Of a stretch of DNA of 42,626 nt, positions 23,360 through 32,500 are shown one piece after another. Made by a program: the position numbers and the translations under genes. Source of the DNA: CAYMUC01 sp964471865 (GTDB lineage Bacteria; Actinomycetota; Acidimicrobiia; Acidimicrobiales; Ilumatobacteraceae); the NCBI GenBank assembly GCA_964471865.1, contig CAYYHU010000017.1, positions 1 through 42,626 on the forward strand, given 5' to 3'. Position 1 is the first letter of the stretch. The number at the start of each line of letters is the position of its first letter. A model generated the notes under the pieces. That model searched no databases. It was not told the origin of the DNA and was given only the letters and a program-made list of their open reading frames with translations.

Positions 23360-24292
23360 ATGACCGTGATCGAGACCCCGACCGAGGTGACGAACCCGGA
23401 CCCAGACCAGACACCGGCAAGGCGACGGCGTCGTCGCCGGCCGTCGCTGGCCATGTCATTTGCTGTGATCTGGTTGGGAACTCTCAGTTTCCTCGCGGTC
23501 TTTGCGGATCTGCTCCCCTTCGTTCGGTCCACGAGCCGGGTTCGGGGAGCCGGCAACTTCGCGTTCGGGCCCGGGGCCGAATTCTGGTTCGGATCGGACC
23601 AACTCGGGCGCGACGTCTTCGCGCGCTGTATCTACGGCGCTCAGATCTCATTGCGGATCGCATTGTTCTCGATCCTCACTGCTCTCGTCATCGGTGGCGG
23701 CCTCGGCCTGATCGCGGGCTACTACCGCGGGTGGGTGGATCGGATCGTGTCGACGATCATCGATGTGCTGCTCGCCTTCCCTGCTCTCATCATCGCCTTG
23801 TTGATCGTGCAGCGGACCGACGCCTTGTCGGATCAGATCCCTGACTCCTTCGGATGGTTGTCGCGAACCTGGGCCATCACGTTCGTCTTGGCGATCCTGG
23901 CCATTGCACCTCTGGCTCGTATCGTGCGCGCTCAGACGTTGAGCCTTCGCGAACGCGAGTTCGTGCTCGCCGCTCGCAGCCTCGGTGCCCGAGATCGCCG
24001 CATCATCTTTCGTGAGATCCTTCCCAACCTCGTGCCAGCGATGATGTCGGTTCTGTTCATCGGAGTCGCGGTGCTGCTCGTGGCCGAAGGGGCCTTGGCG
24101 TTCCTGGGCTACAGCGTCAAGAGTCCCACCCCGACATGGGGACTGTTGATCTCTGAAAGCCGTCAACGCATCGAAGAGGCCTGGTGGGCGACGATCATGC
24201 CCTGCATCATGATGTTCGGCACCGTGTTGTCGTTCAACCTGATCGGAGATCGCCTTGCTCGGCGTTTCGACATCCGAGAGGCCACGTTGTGA
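23360..24292 (+). CDS. ABC transporter permease, DppC/OppC-like
   Basis: Second membrane subunit, 310 residues. An Arg-rich cytoplasmic N-terminus precedes the first helix (about residues 30-50). FGSDQLGRDVFARCIYGAQI is the characteristic DppC block and AARSLGARDRRIIFREILPN the EAA motif. Start ATG at 23360; the ribosome site GAGGTGA contains the stop codon of the upstream permease, so the two are coupled. Its stop overlaps the GTG of the next ATPase by four bases. Confidence 0.95.
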   Translation: MTVIETPTEVTNPDPDQTPARRRRRRRPSLAMSFAVIWLGTLSFLAVFADLLPFVRSTSRVRGAGNFAFGPGAEFWFGSDQLGRDVFARCIYGAQISLRIALFSILTALVIGGGLGLIAGYYRGWVDRIVSTIIDVLLAFPALIIALLIVQRTDALSDQIPDSFGWLSRTWAITFVLAILAIAPLARIVRAQTLSLREREFVLAARSLGARDRRIIFREILPNLVPAMMSVLFIGVAVLLVAEGALAFLGYSVKSPTPTWGLLISESRQRIEEAWWATIMPCIMMFGTVLSFNLIGDRLARRFDIREATL

Positions 24293-25383
24293 ACCCGACT
24301 CAGGCCTCACACCGTCCTGCTGACGGCACTCTTCTCGAGGTCCGAGACCTCACGACTCATTTCGACACTCCACGGGGACGCGTCAGAGCCGTCGACGGCG
24401 TCAGTCTGTCGTTGGACCGAGGTCGTGCTCTGGGCATCGTGGGTGAGTCCGGTTCGGGAAAGACTGTTCTGTCTCGCTCGATCATGGGACTCTTGCCCCG
24501 CCGCGGGACCCATCGAGGCGGTGAGGTGCTGTTCGAAGGCCGGGCGATCCAGGACCTGTCGCCCAAGGCGATGCGCAGCATCTGGGGCCGCGAGATGGCC
24601 ATGATCTTTCAGGATCCGATGTCCTCGCTCAATCCGTTGATGCGCATCGGAAAGCAGATCACCGAGCCTTTGTCGGTTCATCTCGGAATGTCCAAGACCA
24701 CGGCCCGCGAGACCGCAGTGCGGCTGCTTCAGGACGTGCGTATCCCCGAGGCGGAACGTCGACTCGACCAGTACCCCCACGAGTTGTCGGGAGGAATGCG
24801 CCAGCGAGTCATGATCGCGATCGCGCTCGCGTGTGGACCTGCAGTTCTGTTCGCCGACGAACCCACCACCGCGCTCGACGTGACCGTGCAAGCTCAGATC
24901 CTGACCTTGCTCGGGGAACAACGACGTGACCGCAACATGGCTCTCGTTCTCGTCACCCATGACCTCGGAGTCGTTGCCGGACACACCGACGAGATCGCAG
25001 TCATGTACGGGGGCAAGCTCGTCGAACGGGCCCCGACCACAACGCTGTTCACGAGTATGCGGATGCCCTACACCCAGGCGCTGTTGCGCAGCATCCCGCG
25101 ACTGGACCAACCCAGTCATCATCGCCTGACCGCGATCCCGGGACGTCCGCCGGATCTCGTGGCACCCCCGGCGGGATGCCGGTTCGCGCCTCGCTGCGAA
25201 CGCGCCCAGGACCGGTGCCACCGCGAGGATCCACCCTTGGTCGCAGCCGATCGTCCTGACCATGTGTTCGCGTGTTGGTATCCCCTCGAGGATCAGGACC
25301 GCGCCCAGATGGGCACGGTCCCCGTCGAGATCTCATCACCCCCAGCCGAACCGGCACCGAGCCTGAGCGACGGAGCGAACTGA
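24289..25383 (+). CDS. ABC transporter ATP-binding protein, DppD/OppD-like
   Basis: First ATPase, 364 residues. Walker A GESGSGKT, Q-loop FQDPMSSLNP, signature LSGGMRQR, Walker B LFADEPTTALD and switch His in VTHDLGVV. The C-terminal oligopeptide-transporter extension with the cysteine cluster CRFAPRCERAQDRC is present. Start: GTG at 24289, four-base overlap (GTGA) with the permease. A Pro/Ser-rich tail of about 35 residues follows the extension. Stop overlaps the start of the second ATPase by one base. Confidence 0.95.
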   Translation: MNPTQASHRPADGTLLEVRDLTTHFDTPRGRVRAVDGVSLSLDRGRALGIVGESGSGKTVLSRSIMGLLPRRGTHRGGEVLFEGRAIQDLSPKAMRSIWGREMAMIFQDPMSSLNPLMRIGKQITEPLSVHLGMSKTTARETAVRLLQDVRIPEAERRLDQYPHELSGGMRQRVMIAIALACGPAVLFADEPTTALDVTVQAQILTLLGEQRRDRNMALVLVTHDLGVVAGHTDEIAVMYGGKLVERAPTTTLFTSMRMPYTQALLRSIPRLDQPSHHRLTAIPGRPPDLVAPPAGCRFAPRCERAQDRCHREDPPLVAADRPDHVFACWYPLEDQDRAQMGTVPVEISSPPAEPAPSLSDGAN

Positions 25384-26423
25384 TGGCTGGCACCGGCGAC
25401 GCTCATCTGCGCCTCGATCGCGATCCGTTGCTTCGAGCCCACAACCTCGTCATGGAGTTTCCCGTCGGGCGAACCGGGCTCAAGGTGAATGCGGTATCAG
25501 GCATCAGTCTCGACGTCTTGCCCGGAGAGACACTCGGTCTCGTTGGCGAAAGCGGATGTGGGAAATCGACCACGGGCCGCTCCCTGATGCAACTCCCCCG
25601 TCCCACATCGGGAGAAGTCCACTTCGACGGGGTCGAACTGACACGGCTGTCGGGCAACGAGCTGCGCGCGGCCCGCACCACCATGCAGATGATCTTCCAG
25701 GATCCGGTGTCCTCGTTGAACCCGCGCCGCAAGGTTCGCGACATCGTCATGGAGCCGCTCAACATCTGGAACCGGGGTACGAAACAGGAACGTTCAGCGC
25801 TCGTCGATCGGGTTCTCGAGGAGGTGGGAATCGATCCGGCACGAGCTGCCGAAAGCCAACCGCACCAGTTCTCGGGAGGCCAATGCCAGCGGATCTCCAT
25901 CGCGCGTTCCCTCGTTCTCGACCCACGTCTGATCATCTGCGACGAACCCGTATCCGCACTCGACGTCAGCGTCCAAGCCCAGGTTCTGAACTTGCTCGAA
26001 GATCTCAAGGCGTCCTACGGACTGACGTTGGTGTTCATCGCTCATGACCTCGCGGTGGTCAAGAACGTCTCGGACCGCGTCGCGGTCATGTACCTGGGGA
26101 AGCTCTGCGAGGTCGCTCCCTCAGATGCTTTGTACCTGTCGCCAGCCCACCCGTATACCGAAGTGTTGATGGCCGCGATACCCGTGGCCGATCCCTTCGT
26201 GGTCCCCGACGCGCACCGCATCGCCGGTGAACCTCCCTCCCCGGTTCTGCCTCCACCCGGATGTCGTTTCCATCCTCGATGCCCGGCGGCTTCGGACCGG
26301 TGCCGCGTCGAGGAACCCGTCATGCGTGAGGTCGCCGAAGGCCATTTCGTGGCGTGTCATCATCCCCTTCACGGTGGTGACGCCCCCGAGGTGCCGGTGT
26401 CCGTGTCGACGACCACGGTCTGA
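25383..26423 (+). CDS. ABC transporter ATP-binding protein, DppF/OppF-like
   Basis: Second ATPase, 346 residues, completing the heterodimeric motor. Walker A GESGCGKST, Q-loop FQDPVSSLNPR, Walker B IICDEPVSALD, switch His in IAHDLAVV, and the C-terminal Cys motif CRFHPRCPAASDRC. The signature motif reads FSGGQCQR rather than the usual LSGGQRQR, an uncommon Cys in that position. Start: ATG at 25383 in TGATG, sharing one base with the upstream stop. Last gene of the operon; a convergent crotonase ends 22 bases beyond. Confidence 0.95.
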   Translation: MAGTGDAHLRLDRDPLLRAHNLVMEFPVGRTGLKVNAVSGISLDVLPGETLGLVGESGCGKSTTGRSLMQLPRPTSGEVHFDGVELTRLSGNELRAARTTMQMIFQDPVSSLNPRRKVRDIVMEPLNIWNRGTKQERSALVDRVLEEVGIDPARAAESQPHQFSGGQCQRISIARSLVLDPRLIICDEPVSALDVSVQAQVLNLLEDLKASYGLTLVFIAHDLAVVKNVSDRVAVMYLGKLCEVAPSDALYLSPAHPYTEVLMAAIPVADPFVVPDAHRIAGEPPSPVLPPPGCRFHPRCPAASDRCRVEEPVMREVAEGHFVACHHPLHGGDAPEVPVSVSTTTV

Positions 26424-26445
26424 GCGACCTCGGTCCACTCGATCC

Positions 26446-27255
26446 TCACCGATTTTCGAATCGCGGTGGGCGCCGTTCGAGAAATGCCGCCATGGCCTCT
26501 CGATGGTCCTCGCTGAAGGTCGCCATGATCTGTTGGCGGTTCTCGTATTCGATCGCGGTGGCGAGAGCGGGGATCTCGAGCGCCGCCCACATCCCTTCTT
26601 TGGTCAACGCAACTCCGAAAGGGGCGTTCTCCATCACCAGACCAGCCTTGGCGAACGCAGCGGCCACCACGTCCTCGGCAATATCGACGACGAGACCGAT
26701 CCGCAATGCTTCCTCGGCGTCGACGAGACGTCCCGTCAACATCATCTCCTGAGCCCGAGCGGCCCCGACCAGACGGGGAAGCAGCCAACTCGTTCCGATA
26801 TCGCAGGCTGACAGCCCGATACGGATGAATGCCGCATTGAACCGAGCTGTCGGTGAGGCCAGGCGAATATCGGATCCGAGCACGAGAGCGAATCCCCCGC
26901 CGGCAGCCGGCCCGTTGACCGCAGCGATCACCGGTTGGGGTATCGACCGCAGATGGGTGATCAACGAGGCGATATGACGCTGGACTGCCAGACCGGCCTG
27001 CGGTTTGCCGCCTTGAGGCGCCCCTGGTGCAGTGCCGTATCCCGAGATGTCGAGGCCCGCACAGAACCCTCGTCCGGCTCCGGTGAGGATCACGACCCGA
27101 GCGCTCGAATCGATGGCGATCTCATCAAGGGTGCGATGGAGGCCTTCGACGAGATCGGCCGTCATGGCGTTGAGAGCATGGGGACGATTGAGAGTCACGA
27201 GAACCACGCCATCGCGGGGACGGCTCACCAGTACCGGGGTGTCGACATCGCTCAT
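26446..27255 (-). CDS. Enoyl-CoA hydratase/isomerase family protein
   Basis: Crotonase-fold enzyme acting on a CoA thioester, 269 residues. Oxyanion-hole blocks GRGFCAGLDI and AAVNGPAAGGGFALVLGSDI are intact. The first catalytic Glu of true hydratases (PExxxG in rat enzyme) is replaced: the aligned segment reads AAFIRIGLSACDIGTSWLLP. The second Glu, in RAQEMMLTG, is kept. An isomerase or other crotonase reaction is therefore as likely as hydration. Start: ATG at 27255, with TACGGT exactly 6 bases upstream; the open frame extends further upstream but would cover the divergent promoter. Divergent from a DNA glycosylase. Confidence 0.9.
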   Translation of the reverse strand: MSDVDTPVLVSRPRDGVVLVTLNRPHALNAMTADLVEGLHRTLDEIAIDSSARVVILTGAGRGFCAGLDISGYGTAPGAPQGGKPQAGLAVQRHIASLITHLRSIPQPVIAAVNGPAAGGGFALVLGSDIRLASPTARFNAAFIRIGLSACDIGTSWLLPRLVGAARAQEMMLTGRLVDAEEALRIGLVVDIAEDVVAAAFAKAGLVMENAPFGVALTKEGMWAALEIPALATAIEYENRQQIMATFSEDHREAMAAFLERRPPRFENR

Positions 27256-27261
27256 GGCATC

Positions 27262-27267
27262 ACCGTA
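27262..27267 (-). promoter_or_regulatory. Leaderless -10 element (TACGGT) of the crotonase gene
   Basis: Minus-strand TACGGT followed by exactly 6 bases and the ATG at 27255. It mirrors the plus-strand TACGGT at 27287-27292. Confidence 0.55.
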
Positions 27268-27286
27268 TTGCGCCACACCCACTAGA

Positions 27287-27292
27287 TACGGT
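27287..27292 (+). promoter_or_regulatory. Leaderless -10 element (TACGGT) of the DNA glycosylase gene
   Basis: TACGGT followed by exactly 6 bases and the ATG at 27299. Together with 27262-27267 it forms an inverted pair centred between the two divergent genes. Confidence 0.55.
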
Positions 27293-27298
27293 CTGGGG

Positions 27299-28243
27299 AT
27301 GGCCACCGTGTTCTCTGGAACGACTCCGACGTTCGCGTCAGCCCCGGAGACCTCGATCACCGTGGCTGGATGCCTCGCCGACCATCGAGGCACCCTCGAC
27401 GCCCTCACCGTCGGGCGCTACGACCCCACCGCCGGATGGCGTGGTCCCCACTGGTGGAGAGCGACATACACCCCCGATGGTCCTGGCACCCTGCAACTCC
27501 TCGACACCTCTCAGGGCGTCGCGGCGCGGACCTACGGGCCAGGAGCACACTGGCTCGAGTCGATGTGGCCCGAACTGCTCGGCGTGGCCGATCGACCCGA
27601 GGTGACCTGGGTGTCGCATCCGGTGGTCGACCGAGCCCGCCGCCGGGTGCCTCTGCCCCGGTTCGGCCGCACCCGCACCCCGTCCCACGATCTCCTCCCC
27701 GTCATCCTCGCTCAACGGGTGACCGCGCGCGAGGCCGCCCGCCAATGGCGCAGCCTGTGTCGACATCTGGGAGAACCCGCTCCCGGACCCCACGGTGATC
27801 TCCTCCTTCCACCCGAACCCCAGCGGCTCCTCAGACATCCGGCATGGTGGTATCACAAACTCGGAATCGAGTCCTCCCGCGCCGAGGCCCTTCGCACCGT
27901 GGGGCGACATGCGCCCCGCCTCGACCGTCGTGACCCTGAGGACCCTGACGGTGGTCGAGCCTGGCTCGAACTACTCCCCGGAATCGGACCCTGGTCGAGT
28001 GCCCATGTCGCCCAGATCTCCTGGGGCGATCCCGATGCTGTGATCGTGGGAGATTTCTGGCTTCCTCATCTGGTCGTACGCGCCTTGTCGGGGCGAGCCC
28101 GCGGTTCCGATGCCGAGATGTTGTCCCTGCTCGCGCCCTGGACCGGTCAGCGCGCCCGCGTCGTGCGCCTCCTTGCGGCTGCCGGCCATCGAGTGGAACG
28201 GCGCGGTCCAGGACGACGGCTGGCCCCGATCGAACCGGGATGA
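27299..28243 (+). CDS. AlkA/HhH-GPD-type DNA glycosylase
   Basis: Likely base-excision repair enzyme removing alkylated bases, 314 residues. The C-terminal half carries the helix-hairpin-helix LLPGIGPWSSAHVAQ, then Gly/Asp in VGDFWLP where the catalytic Asp (Asp252) of HhH-GPD glycosylases lies. The N-terminal half, starting AGCLADHRGTLDAL, resembles the AlkA-type N-terminal domain. No Fe-S cysteine cluster is visible, unlike Nth or MutY. Start: ATG at 27299, leaderless TACGGT promoter. The next coding frame could overlap its stop by four bases if the mannosyltransferase started at 28240, but a better start exists. Confidence 0.85.
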   Translation: MATVFSGTTPTFASAPETSITVAGCLADHRGTLDALTVGRYDPTAGWRGPHWWRATYTPDGPGTLQLLDTSQGVAARTYGPGAHWLESMWPELLGVADRPEVTWVSHPVVDRARRRVPLPRFGRTRTPSHDLLPVILAQRVTAREAARQWRSLCRHLGEPAPGPHGDLLLPPEPQRLLRHPAWWYHKLGIESSRAEALRTVGRHAPRLDRRDPEDPDGGRAWLELLPGIGPWSSAHVAQISWGDPDAVIVGDFWLPHLVVRALSGRARGSDAEMLSLLAPWTGQRARVVRLLAAAGHRVERRGPGRRLAPIEPG

Positions 28244-28329
28244 GCCGTGCCCTTCGCAGCCCTCGAACGCCGGAGCGTCGAAGAAGGTTTCTGATAGTTT
28301 CGCCCGGCGACCGTCACCGGTCGGGGGCT

Positions 28330-29556
28330 ATGACGACAATGGACCATCACCCCGTGGCCGGACTCGAGTCCGAAAGACTGCGCTCGGAGTACCGGTCGGC
28401 GGTCATCAGCGGCCTGTTGGCACTGGTGATCTCGCGCCTCGGCGTCATCGTCGCTGGTGGAGTGCGTGCTTCCCAACGCGTCGTCGATGCCAACCTCGCC
28501 GGTCTCGAACGCCCCCGATCAGCGACCGGTTTCATCAGTGAATTGCTGACCTCATGGGACGGGCTCTGGTATCTCGAAATCGCTCGGTCGGGATATCCGC
28601 GTTCGGTTCCTCCCGAGGTCACCTATTTCGACGTCGAAGCGCGCGCAGCGTTCTTCCCCCTGTTCCCCCAACTGGTCTCGATTCTCGATCGGCTTCTTCC
28701 CGGTGGAGACACCATCGCCGTGTTGGTACTCAACCTCGGACTCTCGGTCGCAGCCGTGCTTCTCGTGGGGGCGCTGGCCCGACGGTATACAGGCGACCCG
28801 GTCACCGTTCGACGGTCGATGGTCCTCTTTGCGGTGTTTCCGGGCTCCTTCGTGTTGTCGTTCGCGTATGCCGAAGCCTTGCTGATCGTGCTGGCCGCGG
28901 GCTGCCTGATCGCACTCCATGACCAGCGTTGGCTCCTGGCTGGCATCCTGGCCGCCTTCGCCACCGCCACCAGGCCCAATGGGGTTGCGCTCGTGGCGGC
29001 GGTCGGGGTCGCTGCCTGGCTTCACTACCGCCGGGATCATCCCGAGACGAGAAGACAACGCTGGCGAGTACTCGCTGCGGTGGCCATGGCCCCGATGGGA
29101 TTCATCGCCTTCCAGATCTTCTTGGCGGTGCACACCGGTGAAACCGGGGTCTGGTTCCGAGTCCAACGCGAGGCCTGGGAGGAAGGAACCTCGTTCGGGG
29201 TCACTGCGGTATCGAACACGATTGGATTCGTGACCGACCCGTTCGGATCGCCCACCAATGCCATCACCGCCGCGACCGTCGCGGCTGCCATCGTGGCCGT
29301 CTGGGCGGCTCGACGCTGTCCCCTGCCCGCTCCGGCGATGGCGTACAACGCCGTAGTCCTTGCACTGATGGTGATTCCAGCCACGGTGACGGCGCGTCCT
29401 CGGTTCCTGTTCACCGCCTTTCCCCTGGTCATCGCGGTTGCTGCCTGGTGGCCTCGCCGCCCCGAACGCGACGGCTGGGATGTCATGATGGTCGCCTGCG
29501 GAATCGGCCTGGTCGGCCTGAGCGGTCTCTACGGAGCCTTGGGAGCCATTCCGTGA
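28330..29556 (+). CDS. PIG-V-like GT-C mannosyltransferase, integral membrane
   Basis: Multi-pass glycosyltransferase of the PIG-V/Mannosyl_trans2 family, 408 residues. The first outside loop carries SWDGLWYLEIARSGYP, with Asp77 as likely catalytic residue, and FFPLFPQLVSILDRL follows, both family hallmarks. About nine to ten hydrophobic segments are visible. In eukaryotes the family uses dolichyl-phosphate mannose; here the donor would be polyprenyl-phosphate mannose, and a synthase for it is encoded at 36738-37517. Start: ATG at 28330 with GGGGG upstream; an in-frame ATG at 28240 overlapping the glycosylase stop is the alternative. Coupled by a GTGA overlap to the AftD-like gene. Confidence 0.88.
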   Translation: MTTMDHHPVAGLESERLRSEYRSAVISGLLALVISRLGVIVAGGVRASQRVVDANLAGLERPRSATGFISELLTSWDGLWYLEIARSGYPRSVPPEVTYFDVEARAAFFPLFPQLVSILDRLLPGGDTIAVLVLNLGLSVAAVLLVGALARRYTGDPVTVRRSMVLFAVFPGSFVLSFAYAEALLIVLAAGCLIALHDQRWLLAGILAAFATATRPNGVALVAAVGVAAWLHYRRDHPETRRQRWRVLAAVAMAPMGFIAFQIFLAVHTGETGVWFRVQREAWEEGTSFGVTAVSNTIGFVTDPFGSPTNAITAATVAAAIVAVWAARRCPLPAPAMAYNAVVLALMVIPATVTARPRFLFTAFPLVIAVAAWWPRRPERDGWDVMMVACGIGLVGLSGLYGALGAIP

Positions 29557-32500
29557 TCGCACGGTGGCGTCGCCACCGGTCACGCATCGAGGTGGCGCTA
29601 CTCGTCGCCCTGGCGATGATCCCACCCCTGGTCTCGTCACCAGGTCGCATGCCAGCCGACACCAAGTTGTATCTGTACTTGGATCCGCTCCGCCTGGTCA
29701 GCGACGCCCGCTGGTCCTGGGATCCCCGCCAGATGGCGGGATGGGTTCCGCATCAATCGATCAGCTATCTCTGGCCGTCAGGGCCCTGGTACGTCCTGGC
29801 TGATCTCGCGCGACTTCCGGATTGGATCGCGCACCGACTCTGGATCGGGATCCTGCTCGCCAGTGCCGGTTGCGGAGCGCGTTGGGCTGCACGCCACCTC
29901 GGCCTGGGCCCCACAGCCGCGATGATCGCCGCTGTCGTCTATCAGACCTCCCCGTATGTGGTCCCCTACATCTCGCGAACCTCGTTGATGTTGGCGCCCT
30001 ACGCGGCATTGGGATGGCTCATTGGCCTCACCATCAGAGCTGCACGTCGCGGAAGCTGGCGGGATCCGGCTCTGATCGCGCTCGTCGTAGCCACCGTGGG
30101 AGCTCCCAACGCCACCGCGACAGCCATGATCGCTCCCGCTCCCGTGTTGTGGCTGCTCATCGCCGCAGCCCAACGCGAGATCTCCTGGACACGAGCCGCG
30201 GCGACTACGGCGAGAATCGCGGCTCTCAGTCTGGCCGTCTCCGCCTGGTGGATCTCGATGCTGGCAGTCCAAGCCCGATACGGCGCCGATGTCCTCGCCT
30301 ACTCCGAGACGCTCGAAGCGGTGTCGTTGACCGCCTCGAGTACCGAAGTTCTTCGAGGCCTGGGCTACTGGTTGTTCTACATCCGCGATGCCTTTGAGTA
30401 TGCGACGACCGCGTCGATGGAGTACCAGGCGTCCACGCTCACCATGGCGAGTTCGCTGGCGGTGCCTCTCGTCGGCCTCATCGGGCTCAGCGGTGTGCTG
30501 GGCGGTTCATGGTCCCAACGCCGATACGCGGCGGTCCTGCTCGGAGTCGGCGTCGTTCTCGCCGTGGGAGCGTTTCCGATCTACGACCCCTCACCACTCA
30601 TGTCTCCCCTGGCCGAGGCTCCGCGTTCGACTCTGGCTCTGGCTGTGCGTTCGAGCACCCGCGCCCTCCCGCTCGTCGCGATGGCGCTGGCCCTGGGCGC
30701 GGGTCACGGGGTCACTCGTCTGGGAACGATCCTCGCGCATCGTGGGCCCCGACCCATGGCGTTCATCGGTCGTCGAGGGGTTCTTGCCGGAGCGATGATG
30801 GGTCTCGCGGTGGTCAACCTCCCGATCCTGTGGACCGCCGGGTTCGTGGATCCCGCCCTCGATCGCGATGCCGACGTGCCGTCGGCATGGACCGAGGCTG
30901 CTTCGTATCTCGATTCGCTACCCCCCGGCCGTCGGGTGCTGCAGATCCCTGGAGCCGAGTTCGGGGCGTTTCGATGGGGGTACACCGTCGATCCACCCCT
31001 TCCCGGCTTGACGAACCGCTCGGTGGTCACCCGAGATCTTCTGCCCTTGGGATCTCCCGCGGCCATGGATCTCCTCTACGCCTTCGACGACCGCATCCAG
31101 ACAGGAATTCTTGAACCCGACTCGATCGCACCGATCGCTCGCCTTCTGGGCGCGGATGTCATCTGGCTGACCAACGACGCAGCCTTCGACCGCTTCTCCA
31201 CGGCGCGTCCCGAACCCCTCGCCGCCCTCGTCAGTTCCGCTCCTGGACTCGGCACGGTCCGCTCCTTTGGCGAACCGCAGGTGAATCGGGCCGAACGCAA
31301 CACTCTCGACACGATCGATCTCGTCGACTCGACCGTGGGACAGCCCCTGCCAATGGTCCAACTCGTCGAGGTCCTCGATCCGGTCGAGATCCTGCGGACC
31401 AAAACCGATGTGGTCGTGCTCGCTGGATCAGGCGACGGCGTGGTCGATGCTGCAGCGGCTGGTCTCATCGACGGCCACGAACTCGTGTTGTACGCCGGTT
31501 CTCTCGAGGCATCCGAACGCCCCGACTGGCTGACCAGCGCAGATCGGGTCATCGTGACCGATACCGATCGCATCCGCGCCCATCATTGGCGTAGCTCCCA
31601 GGATGTCTGGGGTTACACCGAAGACATCGCTGGAACCGGTGGGGTCCTTCGAGCCGTGGATGGTGATCAACGCCTCCCGATCACCGAGCGGGACCGCCTC
31701 GCCGAGCAGACCTACGCCCGCCAAGTCGGGGCGGTGCGGGCCACTGCGACGAGCTACGGCAGTTTGTTCTCGTATCAACCCGAACATCGGCCTGTTGCCG
31801 CGATCGATGGTGTCCTCGATACCGCGTGGCTGGTGGGGACTCGCACCGATCCCGTCGGAGAGGTCCTCCAACTCGATGTCGCGACCCCGGTGGACCATGT
31901 CGAACTCGTTCAGTCCCTCGATCCCCTGGCCGGGCGATGGATCGACAGCGTGGAGATCCGAACCGATACCGCCGCACCAGTCGCGTTGGCTCTCACCGAG
32001 TCCTCGCGAACCCCGGCGGGTCAACGTGTCGACCTCGCACCCGGAACCCGCCGGGTCGAGGTGGTGATCACCGCCACAGCGTCTGTGGGCAACGAGTTCC
32101 AACACTGGGATCCTGTCGGGTTCGCGGAGATCCGCGTCCCTCAAGGTCCTGTGACCGAAACCGTCGTCATCGCCGCACCAGCCCTGACCGAGACTCCGGT
32201 CACGACTCCACTCGACATCATCGTCACCAGGTGGCGAGTCGGACCCCATGAAACCGGACGCGAGGACCCCGAACCCTCGATATCGCGACTCGTGCCCCTC
32301 GGCAGTAGCCGCAGTTTCGACGTCTCGATCTCAGCTCGAATCGCTGCTCGGGCCCCCGATGACATCCTCGCCAACCTGCTTGGCCTTGACGACGCGGTGG
32401 CGAATCGTCGACTCACCGGAGATCCTGCGTCGGGGGCATGGTCGGCGATCGACGCCAACCCCGACACCGCATGGCGACCACCCCTGGACGGTTCCGTGAA

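Noticed and set aside
28240..28329. Start of the PIG-V-like gene at 28240, overlapping the glycosylase stop
   Set aside because: Adds 30 Arg-rich residues with no family match; ATG 28330 has GGGGG upstream. Not fully excluded, since four-base overlaps are common here.
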